64,000 nucleotides of DNA from CAVZQN01 sp963837395 (GTDB lineage: Bacteria; Acidobacteriota; HRBIN11; JAKEFK01): NCBI GenBank assembly GCA_963837395.1, contig CAWINI010000004.1, forward strand, positions 1,488,001-1,552,000, written 5' to 3'. The notes beneath the pieces were generated by a model. That model was given only the letters and a program-made list of their open reading frames with translations. It was not told the origin of the DNA and did not search any database. A program made the translations under genes and the position numbers. This document shows, piece after piece, positions 44,297-52,498 of this stretch. Every line of letters starts with the position of its first letter. Within the stretch, counting starts at the first letter, position 1.

Positions 44297-45898
44297 ATGT
44301 CTTTCAAAACGGGGACTCTCCGTCTCTGTATCTCCTTGTGGAGGCGCTTACCCACTGGCTTCAAAGCGATTGTGATTGTGGCTTCCATAATCGGCTTATC
44401 GGCTGGTGCGTGGGCAATCATCACTGATCTCGCGATCGTTGATGCGGTACATGATCCAGCGGCTGAACATATTGATCAAGCCGTTTTGCATGATCTTGTT
44501 GCGGCCGGCGAAGATGAAGAAGCATTTGAAGAGGCATTTGAACATGGTGACGAGTTGTTTGAAACTCAGTTCAATGCATTGGATGGTGTTGGAGCAAACG
44601 TTGGCCAGGGCCAGCGTTTTACAAGAATACCTAGAGCTGATCTGACTGGAGCGGGAGAGTGGGCTAATCATGTTCCAGCTAGAGCAACAGGTCCCAATGC
44701 AACTGCATGCAACTCATGTCACAACTTACCATCTGATGATGGTGCGGGTGGAGCTGCTTCAAATGTCCATCGCGATCCACAACATTCTGGAGTGCTTTCA
44801 AAGATGATTCAACGAAATACTCCATCTATGTTTGGACTTGGTGGTTTACAAAAATTAGCAGAAGAAATGACAGTCAAACTGCTGCAAATCAAGGATCAAG
44901 CAAAGACGCAAGCATGTTCTCAAGGATCTTCAACAAAAGATTTGATCGCAAAAGGAATTTCGTACGGCAAGATCAAAGCGACGAAAACACAAAGTAATCC
45001 ATGTGTTGTTAGTTTCGATACTTCACTGGTAAAAGGCGTCGGTGCTGATCTTATTGTTCGGCCTTTTCAGTGGAAAGGCAGTTTCACATTTATTCGCGAA
45101 TTCAACCGGGATGCTTCACACAATGAACTTGGTATGCAAGCGGTTGAAATTGCGGGTGATAACGTTGATGGTGACTCGGATGGTGTTGCAAATGAAATGA
45201 CTATTGGCGATCAAACTGCACTTGCAGTTTATCTTGCATCTCAACCAAGACCAACTTCGAAGATAGAACTGGCTGCACTTGGTTTGATTGATCCGCTTCC
45301 AGCGTCAGAGTTGGCCTCGATTGCAAAAGGCGCCGTGAAATTTGTGTCAGTTGGTTGCGCCAATTGTCACTTTCCGATTCTAAAAATCGATAATCCTGTT
45401 TTCACTGAACCGAGTCAAAATGCAAATTACCGTGATGCAACATTTCCAGCAGGTCAAGATCCAAAACAACGTGGTGTTGATCCGGCACTGGCTGTGAAAG
45501 CTGATCTGACAAAGGATCAGCCGGACAACGTCATCAAAGATCAAAATGGAAATGTGATTTTTCGCCTTGGTTCATTCCGCAAAGACAACGCTGGCAAGGC
45601 TCTTGTTGAATTGTTCGGCGATTTGAAGCGGCATGATATGGGACCAGGATTAGCTGAAGGTATTGATGAAGTTGGCAGTGGAGCTTCTACCTTCATGACC
45701 GAAAACTTGTGGGGTGTCGGATCTACTGCACCGTACATGCATGATGGACGTGCAACAACAATTACAGAAGCAATTCTTGAACATGGTGGAGAGGCAGCGG
45801 CATCAAGAGATAGTTTTGTCGCGCTTTCAACTTCATCCAAAAAAGATCTCGATGCGTTTTTGGAGAGTTTAGTTTTGTTCAAGATGGAAGAACAGTAG
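44297..45898 (+). CDS. Di-haem cytochrome c peroxidase-like protein (DUF1111 / di-haem oxidoreductase)
   Basis: A 533-residue periplasmic protein with an N-terminal signal anchor (about 22-40) and two haem c motifs, C-N-S-C-H and C-A-N-C-H. The family ending E-N-L-W-G-V-G-S-T-A-P-Y-M-H-D-G-R-A is characteristic of di-haem putative peroxidases (MauG/CCP superfamily). It should reduce peroxides or oxidise small substrates. GGAGG lies five bases before the ATG. A strong terminator follows. The segment just after its stop is duplicated 3 kb downstream. Confidence 0.9.
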   Translation: MSFKTGTLRLCISLWRRLPTGFKAIVIVASIIGLSAGAWAIITDLAIVDAVHDPAAEHIDQAVLHDLVAAGEDEEAFEEAFEHGDELFETQFNALDGVGANVGQGQRFTRIPRADLTGAGEWANHVPARATGPNATACNSCHNLPSDDGAGGAASNVHRDPQHSGVLSKMIQRNTPSMFGLGGLQKLAEEMTVKLLQIKDQAKTQACSQGSSTKDLIAKGISYGKIKATKTQSNPCVVSFDTSLVKGVGADLIVRPFQWKGSFTFIREFNRDASHNELGMQAVEIAGDNVDGDSDGVANEMTIGDQTALAVYLASQPRPTSKIELAALGLIDPLPASELASIAKGAVKFVSVGCANCHFPILKIDNPVFTEPSQNANYRDATFPAGQDPKQRGVDPALAVKADLTKDQPDNVIKDQNGNVIFRLGSFRKDNAGKALVELFGDLKRHDMGPGLAEGIDEVGSGASTFMTENLWGVGSTAPYMHDGRATTITEAILEHGGEAAASRDSFVALSTSSKKDLDAFLESLVLFKMEEQ

Positions 45899-45919
45899 CT
45901 TCGCATCTGTGGTAACTCA

Positions 45920-45949
45920 GGGGCGGCGTTTCAGCCGCCCCTTATTTTT
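45920..45949 (+). terminator. Rho-independent terminator after the di-haem peroxidase gene
   Basis: Perfect 8-bp stem GGGGCGGC/GCCGCCCC with loop GTTTCA and a following TTATTTTT. The copy at about 48940 is decayed (one arm lost). Confidence 0.9.
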
Positions 45950-46137
45950 CAATCGGAAAGATCGCCCAAATGTTTCAACACGTTTTTTAGATACGTAGGA
46001 AGTCCGGTTAATGAATATTGCATTTGGCGCTGTGGTTGCACAGCAACTACCTGTGATGGTGAAATTTCCGGATCTGATATTTCTTGCTTTTTGGATGATC
46101 TGGAAATTTCCACAGCGGATGACGGGAACTGCCTCAT
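45949..46137 (-). pseudogene. Duplicated 3' end of the gene 48970-50379
   Basis: Encodes the same last ~55 residues (S-A-V-E-I-S-R-S-S-K-K through L-K-H-L-G-D-L-S-D) as the full gene 3 kb downstream, then leaves homology at 46117. It has no promoter or start and is a fragment left by the duplication. Confidence 0.9.
45951..46116. repeat. Direct repeat, left copy (166 bp, identical to 48972-49137)
   Basis: Base-for-base identical to 48972-49137 over 166 bp, spacing 3021 bp. Weaker similarity continues outward for about 55 bp, to the last codons of the peroxidase gene (GAACAGTAG). The two copies bound the RHS tip, the membrane-protein gene and the IS. Confidence 0.95.
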
Positions 46138-46216
46138 CCTTTCAGAGTTTTTATTTCACCGAGATGTTGTCCAAGCAGAAAGCGCTACGCCCCGCACACT
46201 AAGGCTTTCATTAAGA

Positions 46217-46717
46217 TCAGCGGTAATCAAGAATCGTTCGAATAGCTACCGTAGTCCACAAACAGACAACTACGGCGAACAATAACTTTCTTGACGAATT
46301 AGAAAGAATATTCAGTCGACGGATCAGAGCTAATGAAACTAAAAAAACTAGCAGCGGAAATACATAAAAGAGCAAACTTTCATTTACGTTAACCCAAATT
46401 TCTGGTATTACGAAGAGGGTAATCACCTGCCAACTAATGACCATGATCGCCAAAGACAAAATCCAAGGCATATTTTTGTTTTCTTTTGAGAACATCAGCA
46501 AAAGTATCTGTATTAGTACAACAGACAGCGCCAAAAACAGAACAGTTTTTGCGGAAACCTGTCGGTTGAAAATTTCGGATATATTACTAGTTTGTAGATT
46601 CTTCACCGACCAAACAGAGTTAATTACGTCATTAATAAAGAACACCCATCCTACAATTGTCATCATCACTAAAATGGAGAGGATCAGTTTATTCCTACTC
46701 TCGGTCTGCATATCCAT
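46217..46717 (-). CDS. Five-helix membrane protein, candidate immunity protein of the RHS tip
   Basis: A 166-residue protein with hydrophobic segments at about 11-29, 57-76, 84-105, 114-132 and 144-161. The ATG shares one base with the stop of the upstream toxin-like gene (TGATG), the arrangement usual for an RHS tip and its immunity gene. No family recognised, so the immunity role comes from position. A second ATG is at codon 3. The 100 bp after its stop, up to the direct repeat, hold nothing recognisable. Confidence 0.7.
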   Translation of the reverse strand: MDMQTESRNKLILSILVMMTIVGWVFFINDVINSVWSVKNLQTSNISEIFNRQVSAKTVLFLALSVVLIQILLLMFSKENKNMPWILSLAIMVISWQVITLFVIPEIWVNVNESLLFYVFPLLVFLVSLALIRRLNILSNSSRKLLFAVVVCLWTTVAIRTILDYR

Positions 46718-47280
46718 CAGTCACATCTATCCCACACATGCGTCCAGTTGTATATCGTGTTATCGTGCATCCACTGCAACTTAATCTGTGGCAGTTCACT
46801 GCTAGCAAATTTCTTTATACCTTCGTCAGCAGCTTTTTTACACTCAGGTTCGCTATTGTATGGCCGTTGTTCGAGTGAAGACAAAATAGATTTTTCTCGA
46901 AAGAACCCATCAGCTATCTTATATGCACGTTCTAGGTGGTCCATCTCGTGTTCGTGGCATTTTTGTGGGTCGGTCTTCCAACCAATATACGACTCCAAAT
47001 TGAAATAGAATGTGAGTTGCCAAAAACCTGGAGAACAATCACATTTATATGTCAACGATGAGTTGAAGATGAGAGCAATGCCTTCAGTCGCAAGTTTGGG
47101 CTTGTACTGCAAATCGATGCTAAGTTTGATCTGTACAAGACCTAAGGGATCGAAAAAAATTGTGGGATTGTTTTGGACGTAAGCGTAAAACGAAGATAAT
47201 GGAAATCTGATGGGATCTTCGCTTACAAACTTCCCGATATTAGGGTTGTAATAGCGTGCCCGGTAGTACAGTGTCCTGGT
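46717..47280 (-). pseudogene. RHS repeat protein C-terminal fragment with HExxH toxin-like tip
   Basis: The frame is open from 47280 and has no proper start; an in-frame TGA precedes it. It begins with the end of an RHS core (L-Y-Y-R-A-R-Y-Y-N-P-N-I-G-K-F-V-S-E-D-P ... Y-A-Y-V-Q-N-N-P), passes the processing motif F-F-D-P-L-G-L, and then a unique tip of about 140 residues. The tip contains C-H-E-H-E-M-D-H (HEMDH fits HExxH) and paired cysteines, so a zinc-peptidase-like toxin is plausible. The RHS core upstream was lost at the border of the IS element. Confidence 0.85.
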
Positions 47281-47537
47281 TCAGCGTGAAATGGACTTTT
47301 CAGGATTTAAGTTTAGTTAGATCTGGGGCTTCGCCCCAGACCCCAAGGTTTTTTAAGGCATGACAGAAAGCGACATATTCATCAAGAAGAAGGGAGGCAG
47401 TGAGCCTCCCCGATAGATGACTCTGTCGCCATCTGGTCCGATTATCCCTGGCGAGTTGCTCCTCAGCAGAGCTTGCTTCCGTTTGGACATTACGGATTCT
47501 ACAACGCCTTCTTTTTGAAATTCAATCATAACATTCA

Positions 47538-48512
47538 CTATTGTTGTAGTATTATATCGGTAATGATTGTTTTGTTTGAGATGCGTATTACTTTGCGCTG
47601 CTGCCGTGCTGTATCCAGTTTTCGATCGCGCTCTGCAAAAATTTGTTTCTCAAGACCTTGCAATTTTGCCAACGGAGTAACATATCCGATGGCAGAATGA
47701 AGACGCCTGCAACAGTAATAATCCACAAACTCGGCCACGATCCGAATTGCATCTTCCAGCGAAAGCGGACATTTTTGCCGGATCGCTTCCGTTTTCAGCA
47801 GGCCATGCCAACGTTCGATTTTACCGTTGCTTTGCGGATAATAGGGAGAAGTCGTCACATGGCTCATTCCCGAGATCCGAATGAATTCCTTGAAATCTCG
47901 AGCAATAAACTGAGGTCCATTATCAGTAATAATCCGAGGCCGCACATGAGGAAGTTTTTCTTTTGCTGTTTGCAAAATGATCTCAACATCGAATTCTTTC
48001 ATGCTTTCACGTATCTCATGATGCACAATGTATCGACTGTAACCATCCAAAACGCTGCAGAGATAGTAAAAAGTGCCGCAGATATTCAAATACGAGATAT
48101 CCACGTGCCAATGCTGATGATGACCATCAGGCTGAACAAATCCAGTTCCTTTGAAGGATTGTTTTCGACTCCACTTCCGCATAAATCCCGCTTCCTTTAA
48201 AATCCGGTAGGTGGTTGAAGGAGAAACGGCTACTACATCTTCATCCAACATCATGAATGTCAGCCGCCGGTAACCTTCCAACGGATGGGCCAGGTAATAT
48301 TCGACAATCCGTTTCTTTTCCCAGTCTTCTATCCAGAAGTCCCGCGGAATCCAGCAATTGTGGAAATTGATTTTTCCGTATCGCTTCCTCCAATTGAAAA
48401 ACTTGCTTCTGCCAATTCCAAGCTCTTCAATAAAAAACGATTCCTTCAAATGTGTTCTCTGTTTCCAGAGGTTCACAAAATCCATCACCGCATCCCGAAT
48501 ATCGTGCGGCAC
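47538..48512 (-). CDS. IS3-family transposase OrfB (DDE integrase domain)
   Basis: A 324-residue integrase-type catalytic subunit. DDE residues are in H-W-H-V-D-I-S-Y-L, I-I-T-D-N-G-P-Q-F and N-G-K-I-E-R-W-H, with the usual D-35-E spacing. An HTH_21-like region (E-G-Y-R-R-L-T-F-M-M-L) precedes them. The listed start is GTG, but the protein is probably made mainly as an OrfAB fusion by -1 frameshifting from orfA. Appears intact. Confidence 0.95.
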   Translation of the reverse strand: MPHDIRDAVMDFVNLWKQRTHLKESFFIEELGIGRSKFFNWRKRYGKINFHNCWIPRDFWIEDWEKKRIVEYYLAHPLEGYRRLTFMMLDEDVVAVSPSTTYRILKEAGFMRKWSRKQSFKGTGFVQPDGHHQHWHVDISYLNICGTFYYLCSVLDGYSRYIVHHEIRESMKEFDVEIILQTAKEKLPHVRPRIITDNGPQFIARDFKEFIRISGMSHVTTSPYYPQSNGKIERWHGLLKTEAIRQKCPLSLEDAIRIVAEFVDYYCCRRLHSAIGYVTPLAKLQGLEKQIFAERDRKLDTARQQRKVIRISNKTIITDIILQQ

Positions 48513-48523
48513 CCATTCGCCTC

Positions 48524-48838
48524 TTAGTCCTCCCCAAGACTTTTTTTTAAAGCAATATGTTCGGCCATCAACTCTGAAATCACTTCGTTTTTCTCGGCTA
48601 GCTTTCTTTCAAGCTTTGATGCCTTCTTTTCCCACTTTGACTCTGCCAGGTTATTTCCTTTTCTATCAAACGCAGTCGATAAATTTTCAGCAGCTTGCTG
48701 CTTCCATCGATGAAATACCGTCGGTTGGATCCCGTATTGCTCGCATACTTGCGATACGAGCTTGCCTTCAAACAAATGCTCTTTCAGAATCTGGGCTTTC
48801 TCTTGTGGTGTGAAATTCCTTCGCTCTCTCTTTGACAC
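48524..48838 (-). CDS. IS3-family transposase OrfA (HTH)
   Basis: A 104-residue protein with an HTH_Tnp_1 domain (R-R-N-F-T-P-Q-E-K-A-Q-I-L-K-E-H ... Y-G-I-Q-P-T-V-F-H-R-W) and a C-terminal leucine-zipper-like helix. Near its end a run of eight A then G (48548-48540) is a slippery site; reading -1 there gives K-K-S-W-G-G-L-R-G-E-W-V-P-H-D and enters orfB without a stop. Confidence 0.93.
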   Translation of the reverse strand: MSKRERRNFTPQEKAQILKEHLFEGKLVSQVCEQYGIQPTVFHRWKQQAAENLSTAFDRKGNNLAESKWEKKASKLERKLAEKNEVISELMAEHIALKKSLGED

Positions 48839-48969
48839 TGACTTTTCCTCCCGGAGTCATTATTACTAACTCCATTTTAGGAAAAGTCCAATTCCGATAG
48901 AATCAGAACAGACGAACAGTAGTGTGATCTGTGGTAATTCAGTTGCAGCTTTCAGCCGCCCCTAATTTT

Positions 48970-50379
48970 TTAATCGGAAAGATCGCCCAAATGTTTCAAC
49001 ACGTTTTTTAGATACGTAGGAAGTCCGGTTAATGAATATTGCATTTGGCGCTGTGGTTGCACAGCAACTACCTGTGATGGTGAAATTTCCGGATCTGATA
49101 TTTCTTGCTTTTTGGATGATCTGGAAATTTCCACAGCTGATTGTATCTCTTTACGAATGTGTGACCCTGTTTTATCTAACGAAGGGTTGGTCTTTTCCAA
49201 AGGAGTAAATCCTGAACGCGCTGATACCGCTTTTATTGTTTCGCGGATCCATTCCATTCGCTGATGCAATTGTGAATAAACTTGTCCGGCATTTTCGGAA
49301 TTTAATCCACTTTGGTTAGAAATCCAATTTACTATCGATAGTCGATCTGCACCTTTCAACATTTTCATGGCTGCCGCTAATGCATTCGGCTGATCTTGAT
49401 AAAATTTCTTGGTACCAATCTCCATTAATTGATCCATAGTCCGGCCATGCTTCAACCAGATTTCTAATTCGAAATCACGAAGCTCATCTTCGAATTGCTT
49501 GAATTTATTTACGTTCAAGAAAATTTTCTTCTTTTTTCGCGAATAAACAAACAACGCCGCACCTGCTATTGCAATTCCACCAACCGCCAATGAAATGGGC
49601 AAAATCGGAGATGATTGATCATCTTGTTGAACAACCACTTTTGGTTTTTCTTCTAGAGTTATTTCTTCCGGCTCATTTTCAACGGGTTTTGGCGCAACTA
49701 TCGGTTTTGGGTGTTGTTCTGGTTCCTTTTGAGTTTCTTTTGGTTTTGGAGGAACTATGATTGGTTCCGGCGGAGTTAGTTGTTTTTCATTCAATTTGAA
49801 GTTGGACTGAAAACTTGCAGCATCAAAAAGTTTTTTTCCAAGCAAACCATCGGAAATATAAATCACAATGTAAGCGCCATCTGGAGTTTCAACGGCCGTA
49901 TTTTCAGTTACAGAACCTGCAGTGCTTTCATTGGAAATTCTTACCAGATCACCTTGATGAATTGGGCCAATATCATTCAGTGCAGTTGCAGATCGTTCGG
50001 CATGTTCCCATTCTTCTTTCAATTGAACTTGTCGAAACTTAGGATCGCCTGTTAAAGGTTTAACTACCACGGGAGGTTTTTTGACGGCCGATGAGCCTAA
50101 CCCTGTTTGACCATAAGTACCTTCGGCACGTGGAATGCCGCTGGATTTCAAATCGATTTTATCTACAGCGAACGTTCGCATCGTTCCATCAGTAAGATAT
50201 AAATCCGCTAAGGTCTGACGAAACACAATTTTCGAAACACTTAAAGAGCTGCCATCTTTGAAATAGATGGTCATGTCGGCCCAACAAACCGAGCAGAGGA
50301 AAATAAGAACTACAACTAACAAGTGCCCCCTCCTTATGAAGGAGGGGGAAAGGGGGTGGTTGGAATTTCCTGAAATCAT
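48970..50379 (-). CDS. Secreted/membrane protein of unknown function; N-terminus encoded in a repeat
   Basis: A 469-residue protein. Hydrophobic signal segment about 21-34, a small domain (M-T-I-Y-F-K-D-G-S-S-L-S-V) resembling SHD1/SLA1-like beta folds, a Pro/Glu-rich linker about 205-255, a membrane helix about 266-284 with a following K-K-K-K, then a cytoplasmic helical C-terminus. The first 19 codons lie in repeat family A. ATG 50379 gives a signal peptide with Arg-Arg before the hydrophobic core; TTG 50322 has AGGAGG but no charged residues. I keep the ATG. The 3' end is duplicated at 45949-46137. Confidence 0.75.
   Translation of the reverse strand: MISGNSNHPLSPSFIRRGHLLVVVLIFLCSVCWADMTIYFKDGSSLSVSKIVFRQTLADLYLTDGTMRTFAVDKIDLKSSGIPRAEGTYGQTGLGSSAVKKPPVVVKPLTGDPKFRQVQLKEEWEHAERSATALNDIGPIHQGDLVRISNESTAGSVTENTAVETPDGAYIVIYISDGLLGKKLFDAASFQSNFKLNEKQLTPPEPIIVPPKPKETQKEPEQHPKPIVAPKPVENEPEEITLEEKPKVVVQQDDQSSPILPISLAVGGIAIAGAALFVYSRKKKKIFLNVNKFKQFEDELRDFELEIWLKHGRTMDQLMEIGTKKFYQDQPNALAAAMKMLKGADRLSIVNWISNQSGLNSENAGQVYSQLHQRMEWIRETIKAVSARSGFTPLEKTNPSLDKTGSHIRKEIQSAVEISRSSKKQEISDPEISPSQVVAVQPQRQMQYSLTGLPTYLKNVLKHLGDLSD
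48972..49137. repeat. Direct repeat, right copy (166 bp, identical to 45951-46116)
   Basis: This copy is in its native place, as the 3' end of the gene 48970-50379. Immediately outside it lies a degraded version of the peroxidase tail and terminator, and then the IS end at 48890. Confidence 0.95.
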
Positions 50380-50418
50380 TCAACCCCCTCTTCGATCTCC
50401 CCCTTCATAAGGGGGAGA
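50325..50418. repeat. Palindromic intergenic repeat family A, copy 3
   Basis: Left arm CCCCCTCCTTATGAAGGAGG and right arm CTCCCCCTTCATAAGGGGGAG around a short centre; lacks the GAAAATCG ends of copy 2. It overlaps the start of the gene 48970-50379 and supplies its ribosome-binding site and first codons. Confidence 0.85.
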
Positions 50419-50446
50419 AAATGCAAATGAAACAGTTGCCTGAAGG

Positions 50447-50911
50447 TCACAGAGTCTCCAACGATAAGGATTCAAAAGTTCTGTGGAGTTCATTAAACGC
50501 ATTTAATCGAACATTCAGCATTTGATCCAGACAACTTTGAAACTCCTGGAAATCCAAACCTTCAACTGGACGGACACAAACAACGTTGATTGAGTTAATC
50601 AATTCATCCAATGCAAAATGCACAGTTCCTGTTGCTGCATTGTTCCAGCAAAGTAGCTGTTCAAATAATTTTGTGGGATTTTCAGCTGGAACACGGAACA
50701 ACGGAATTGACAAGATTAATGTATCGAAGCTCTGGCCTGGCCTTGTTAAAAGCGCAATATGAACAACTGAGGAACGATATCCTAATTTTCCATGGAGCAT
50801 CGGAACGGATTGTCCGGATATCAAAATAGTTTGCCCGCTGAAACCATCAAACGTTGCTTTCACACGCCGGATAAATCCGGTGATAGTTTGATTTGTTTCG
50901 TAACTAGGCAT
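50447..50911 (-). CDS. Small protein, possibly YbjN/CesT-like, paired with a Ser/Thr kinase
   Basis: About 154 residues starting M-P-S-Y-E-T-N-Q. The frame continues to 51007, but the ATG at 50911 sits one base after the kinase stop, so it is coupled to the kinase. Its pattern (T-L-I-L-S-I-P-L-F-R-V-P, then L-F-E-Q-L-L-C-W-N-N, then V-N-V-V-C-V-R-P) parallels the kinase C-terminal tail (V-A-F-V-T-P-I-F-N-L-P, R-L-L-S-L-C-N-G, L-T-C-V-R-N-C). Both resemble the YbjN / secretion-chaperone fold. They may dimerise; this is inference. Confidence 0.65.
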   Translation of the reverse strand: MPSYETNQTITGFIRRVKATFDGFSGQTILISGQSVPMLHGKLGYRSSVVHIALLTRPGQSFDTLILSIPLFRVPAENPTKLFEQLLCWNNAATGTVHFALDELINSINVVCVRPVEGLDFQEFQSCLDQMLNVRLNAFNELHRTFESLSLETL

Positions 50912-50912
50912 A

Positions 50913-52259
50913 TCAGGCTTTACCGAATTCCTGAACCAATGGATTCGCAAGTTTGTGATAAGCGGTGCTGATGGCATCCAGGGTGTGGCGGAAATGTCGC
51001 GATTCAAGTGAAGAACAATTGCGGACGCACGTAAGGTTTACGGTACGTGTTTCTTCATCAATTGAAAATCGTCCGACATCAGTATGACCGTTACAAAGAG
51101 AAAGAAGCCTTGAATAAATCCGGAATGAGTCGCCTTCAGGCAAATTGAAAATTGGTGTTACAAATGCGACTTGATCACCGGAAGGTTTAGGAACTACCAG
51201 AATTCCAATTTTTGCGCCAGAATGTTCGATTTCAACAAAACCTACTTTTCCTTCTTTTGCGGTAAGTTGTGGATAAGCTGGATTCACCATCCGCAAAAAT
51301 CGATTCAACATTTCTGCTGAGGCACTCAACTGCGCAACATCTGCTGCAATCGATGGAGATGACGGCGGGCCTTGTCTGAATTCTTGCAAAATCTCTTTTA
51401 ATGCAGCACTAATTTCCTTCGCTTCTTGTGGACGATTTTCTGCCTGTTTATCCAAACATTTCTCAATTAAAGATTTCAAAGCCGCAGGAACTGCTGGATT
51501 CAAAGTACCGAGATCAGTCGGATCATCACGCAACACGGATGCTAACACTTCCGGAATTGAATCTTGTGGAAACGGACGTTGTCCACTTAACATTTGATAA
51601 AGAACGCAGCCCAAAGCCCAGATATCACTTCGAACATCGGCGTGATCACCTTTGATTTGTTCCGGCGCTAAATATGCAGCTGTACCTAAAACCATTCCTG
51701 ATGTTGTAACTTCCGGAAGTGAAGGTCCTTTTGTATGAACATGCTGCGTAAGCGGACGTGCCAAACCAAAATCCAAAACCTTCACCTGGTTCCTGGCAGT
51801 CACCATAATGTTTGCGGGTTTTAAATCACGATGAACAATTCCGGCTTCATGTGCAGCGGTAAGTGCTTTCGAAATTTGCCGGCCCAAACGCGCAGAAGTT
51901 ACAACTGGCAATGCACCGGAATTCAAAATCGCTGAGAGGCTTCGGCCTTCAATAAATTCCATTACCAGGAATGAAATTTTTGCCGGACCGCGCGGTGTAT
52001 CAGGAATTTGTGCATATTCTTCTCCCGCTTCATAAAGGTGAGCAATTCCTGGATGATTTAATGCTGCAAGAATTTTGTATTCACGTTCGAAACGGATTTT
52101 TAGATCAGGGTTTGCTAACTCCGGTGGAAGGATCTTGATAGCAACTTCGCGGCCTAACAGTTCATCTTCCGCTTTCCAGACTTCACCCATACCTCCGCGC
52201 CCTAGAAATGAAACCAGCTTAAATCTGTTAAGACGCGTTTCTGGTGTTAGTAACTGCAT
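50913..52259 (-). CDS. Cytoplasmic Ser/Thr protein kinase with YbjN-like C-terminal domain
   Basis: A 448-residue PknB-like kinase: glycine loop G-R-G-G-M-G-E-V about 20-27, K42 in V-A-I-K-I-L, HRDLKPAN 143-150, DFG 163-165, APEQ. There is no membrane helix. After the kinase domain (about 11-285) comes a ~150-residue domain that resembles the protein encoded by the next gene. The N-terminus has no strong Shine-Dalgarno. A minus-strand TTGACA (52311-52316) and TAAGCT 17 bp on may be its promoter. Confidence 0.92.
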   Translation of the reverse strand: MQLLTPETRLNRFKLVSFLGRGGMGEVWKAEDELLGREVAIKILPPELANPDLKIRFEREYKILAALNHPGIAHLYEAGEEYAQIPDTPRGPAKISFLVMEFIEGRSLSAILNSGALPVVTSARLGRQISKALTAAHEAGIVHRDLKPANIMVTARNQVKVLDFGLARPLTQHVHTKGPSLPEVTTSGMVLGTAAYLAPEQIKGDHADVRSDIWALGCVLYQMLSGQRPFPQDSIPEVLASVLRDDPTDLGTLNPAVPAALKSLIEKCLDKQAENRPQEAKEISAALKEILQEFRQGPPSSPSIAADVAQLSASAEMLNRFLRMVNPAYPQLTAKEGKVGFVEIEHSGAKIGILVVPKPSGDQVAFVTPIFNLPEGDSFRIYSRLLSLCNGHTDVGRFSIDEETRTVNLTCVRNCSSLESRHFRHTLDAISTAYHKLANPLVQEFGKA

Positions 52260-52318
52260 CCCAACGCCCCCTCATGAACGTCTAAAAAGCTTATTGGAGC
52301 ATTCTTTAGATGTCAAAC

Positions 52319-52498
52319 TCAATGCTCGATTTTACGCTTCCGAGCTCGTCGAGAAAGCCCCAATTCTTGCGGATCAATTCCAAAGCGTTCCGCCATTCGA
52401 TATAACGTATATCGCCCTACCCCCAAAATTTTGGCAGCCCGCAATTTGTTACCACTTGTGTATTTTAATACATCAAGAATGTGCTGGCGGATGACATC
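52319..52498 (-). pseudogene. C-terminal FIS-type HTH of the NtrC-like regulator, in shifted frame
   Basis: Encodes V-I-R-Q-H-I-L-D-V-L-K-Y-T-S-G-N-K then L-R-A-A-K-I-L-G-V-G-R-Y-T-L-Y-R-M, a FIS-family DNA-binding helix-turn-helix, ending at a TGA at 52319. It joins the regulator frame if one base is removed from the TTTT run at 52499-52502 (AAAA on the coding strand). Without this join the regulator would lack its DNA-binding domain. Confidence 0.88.

Larger units (their letters stand above)
47292..48890 (-). mobile_element. IS3-family insertion sequence
   Basis: Carries orfA and orfB of an IS3-type transposase. Inverted ends TGGACTTTTC at 47292 and 48890, with AGTTAG in both arms a little inward; total 1599 bp. 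I see no target duplication directly outside these ends, so either the ends are slightly different or flanking DNA was deleted. One border cuts the RHS gene and the other touches the duplicated peroxidase tail. Confidence 0.8.

Noticed and set aside
46717..47112. Treating the TTG at 47112 as the true start of the RHS-tip protein
   Set aside because: The frame is open upstream and encodes unmistakable RHS core sequence to 47268, so the TTG start is accidental.
47643..48200. 185-codon plus-strand frame within the IS element
   Set aside because: Antisense to the DDE transposase, which is well supported.
47280..48900. Target-site duplication next to the IS3-family ends
   Set aside because: The bases outside TGGACTTTTC at the two ends do not match, so no duplication can be claimed.
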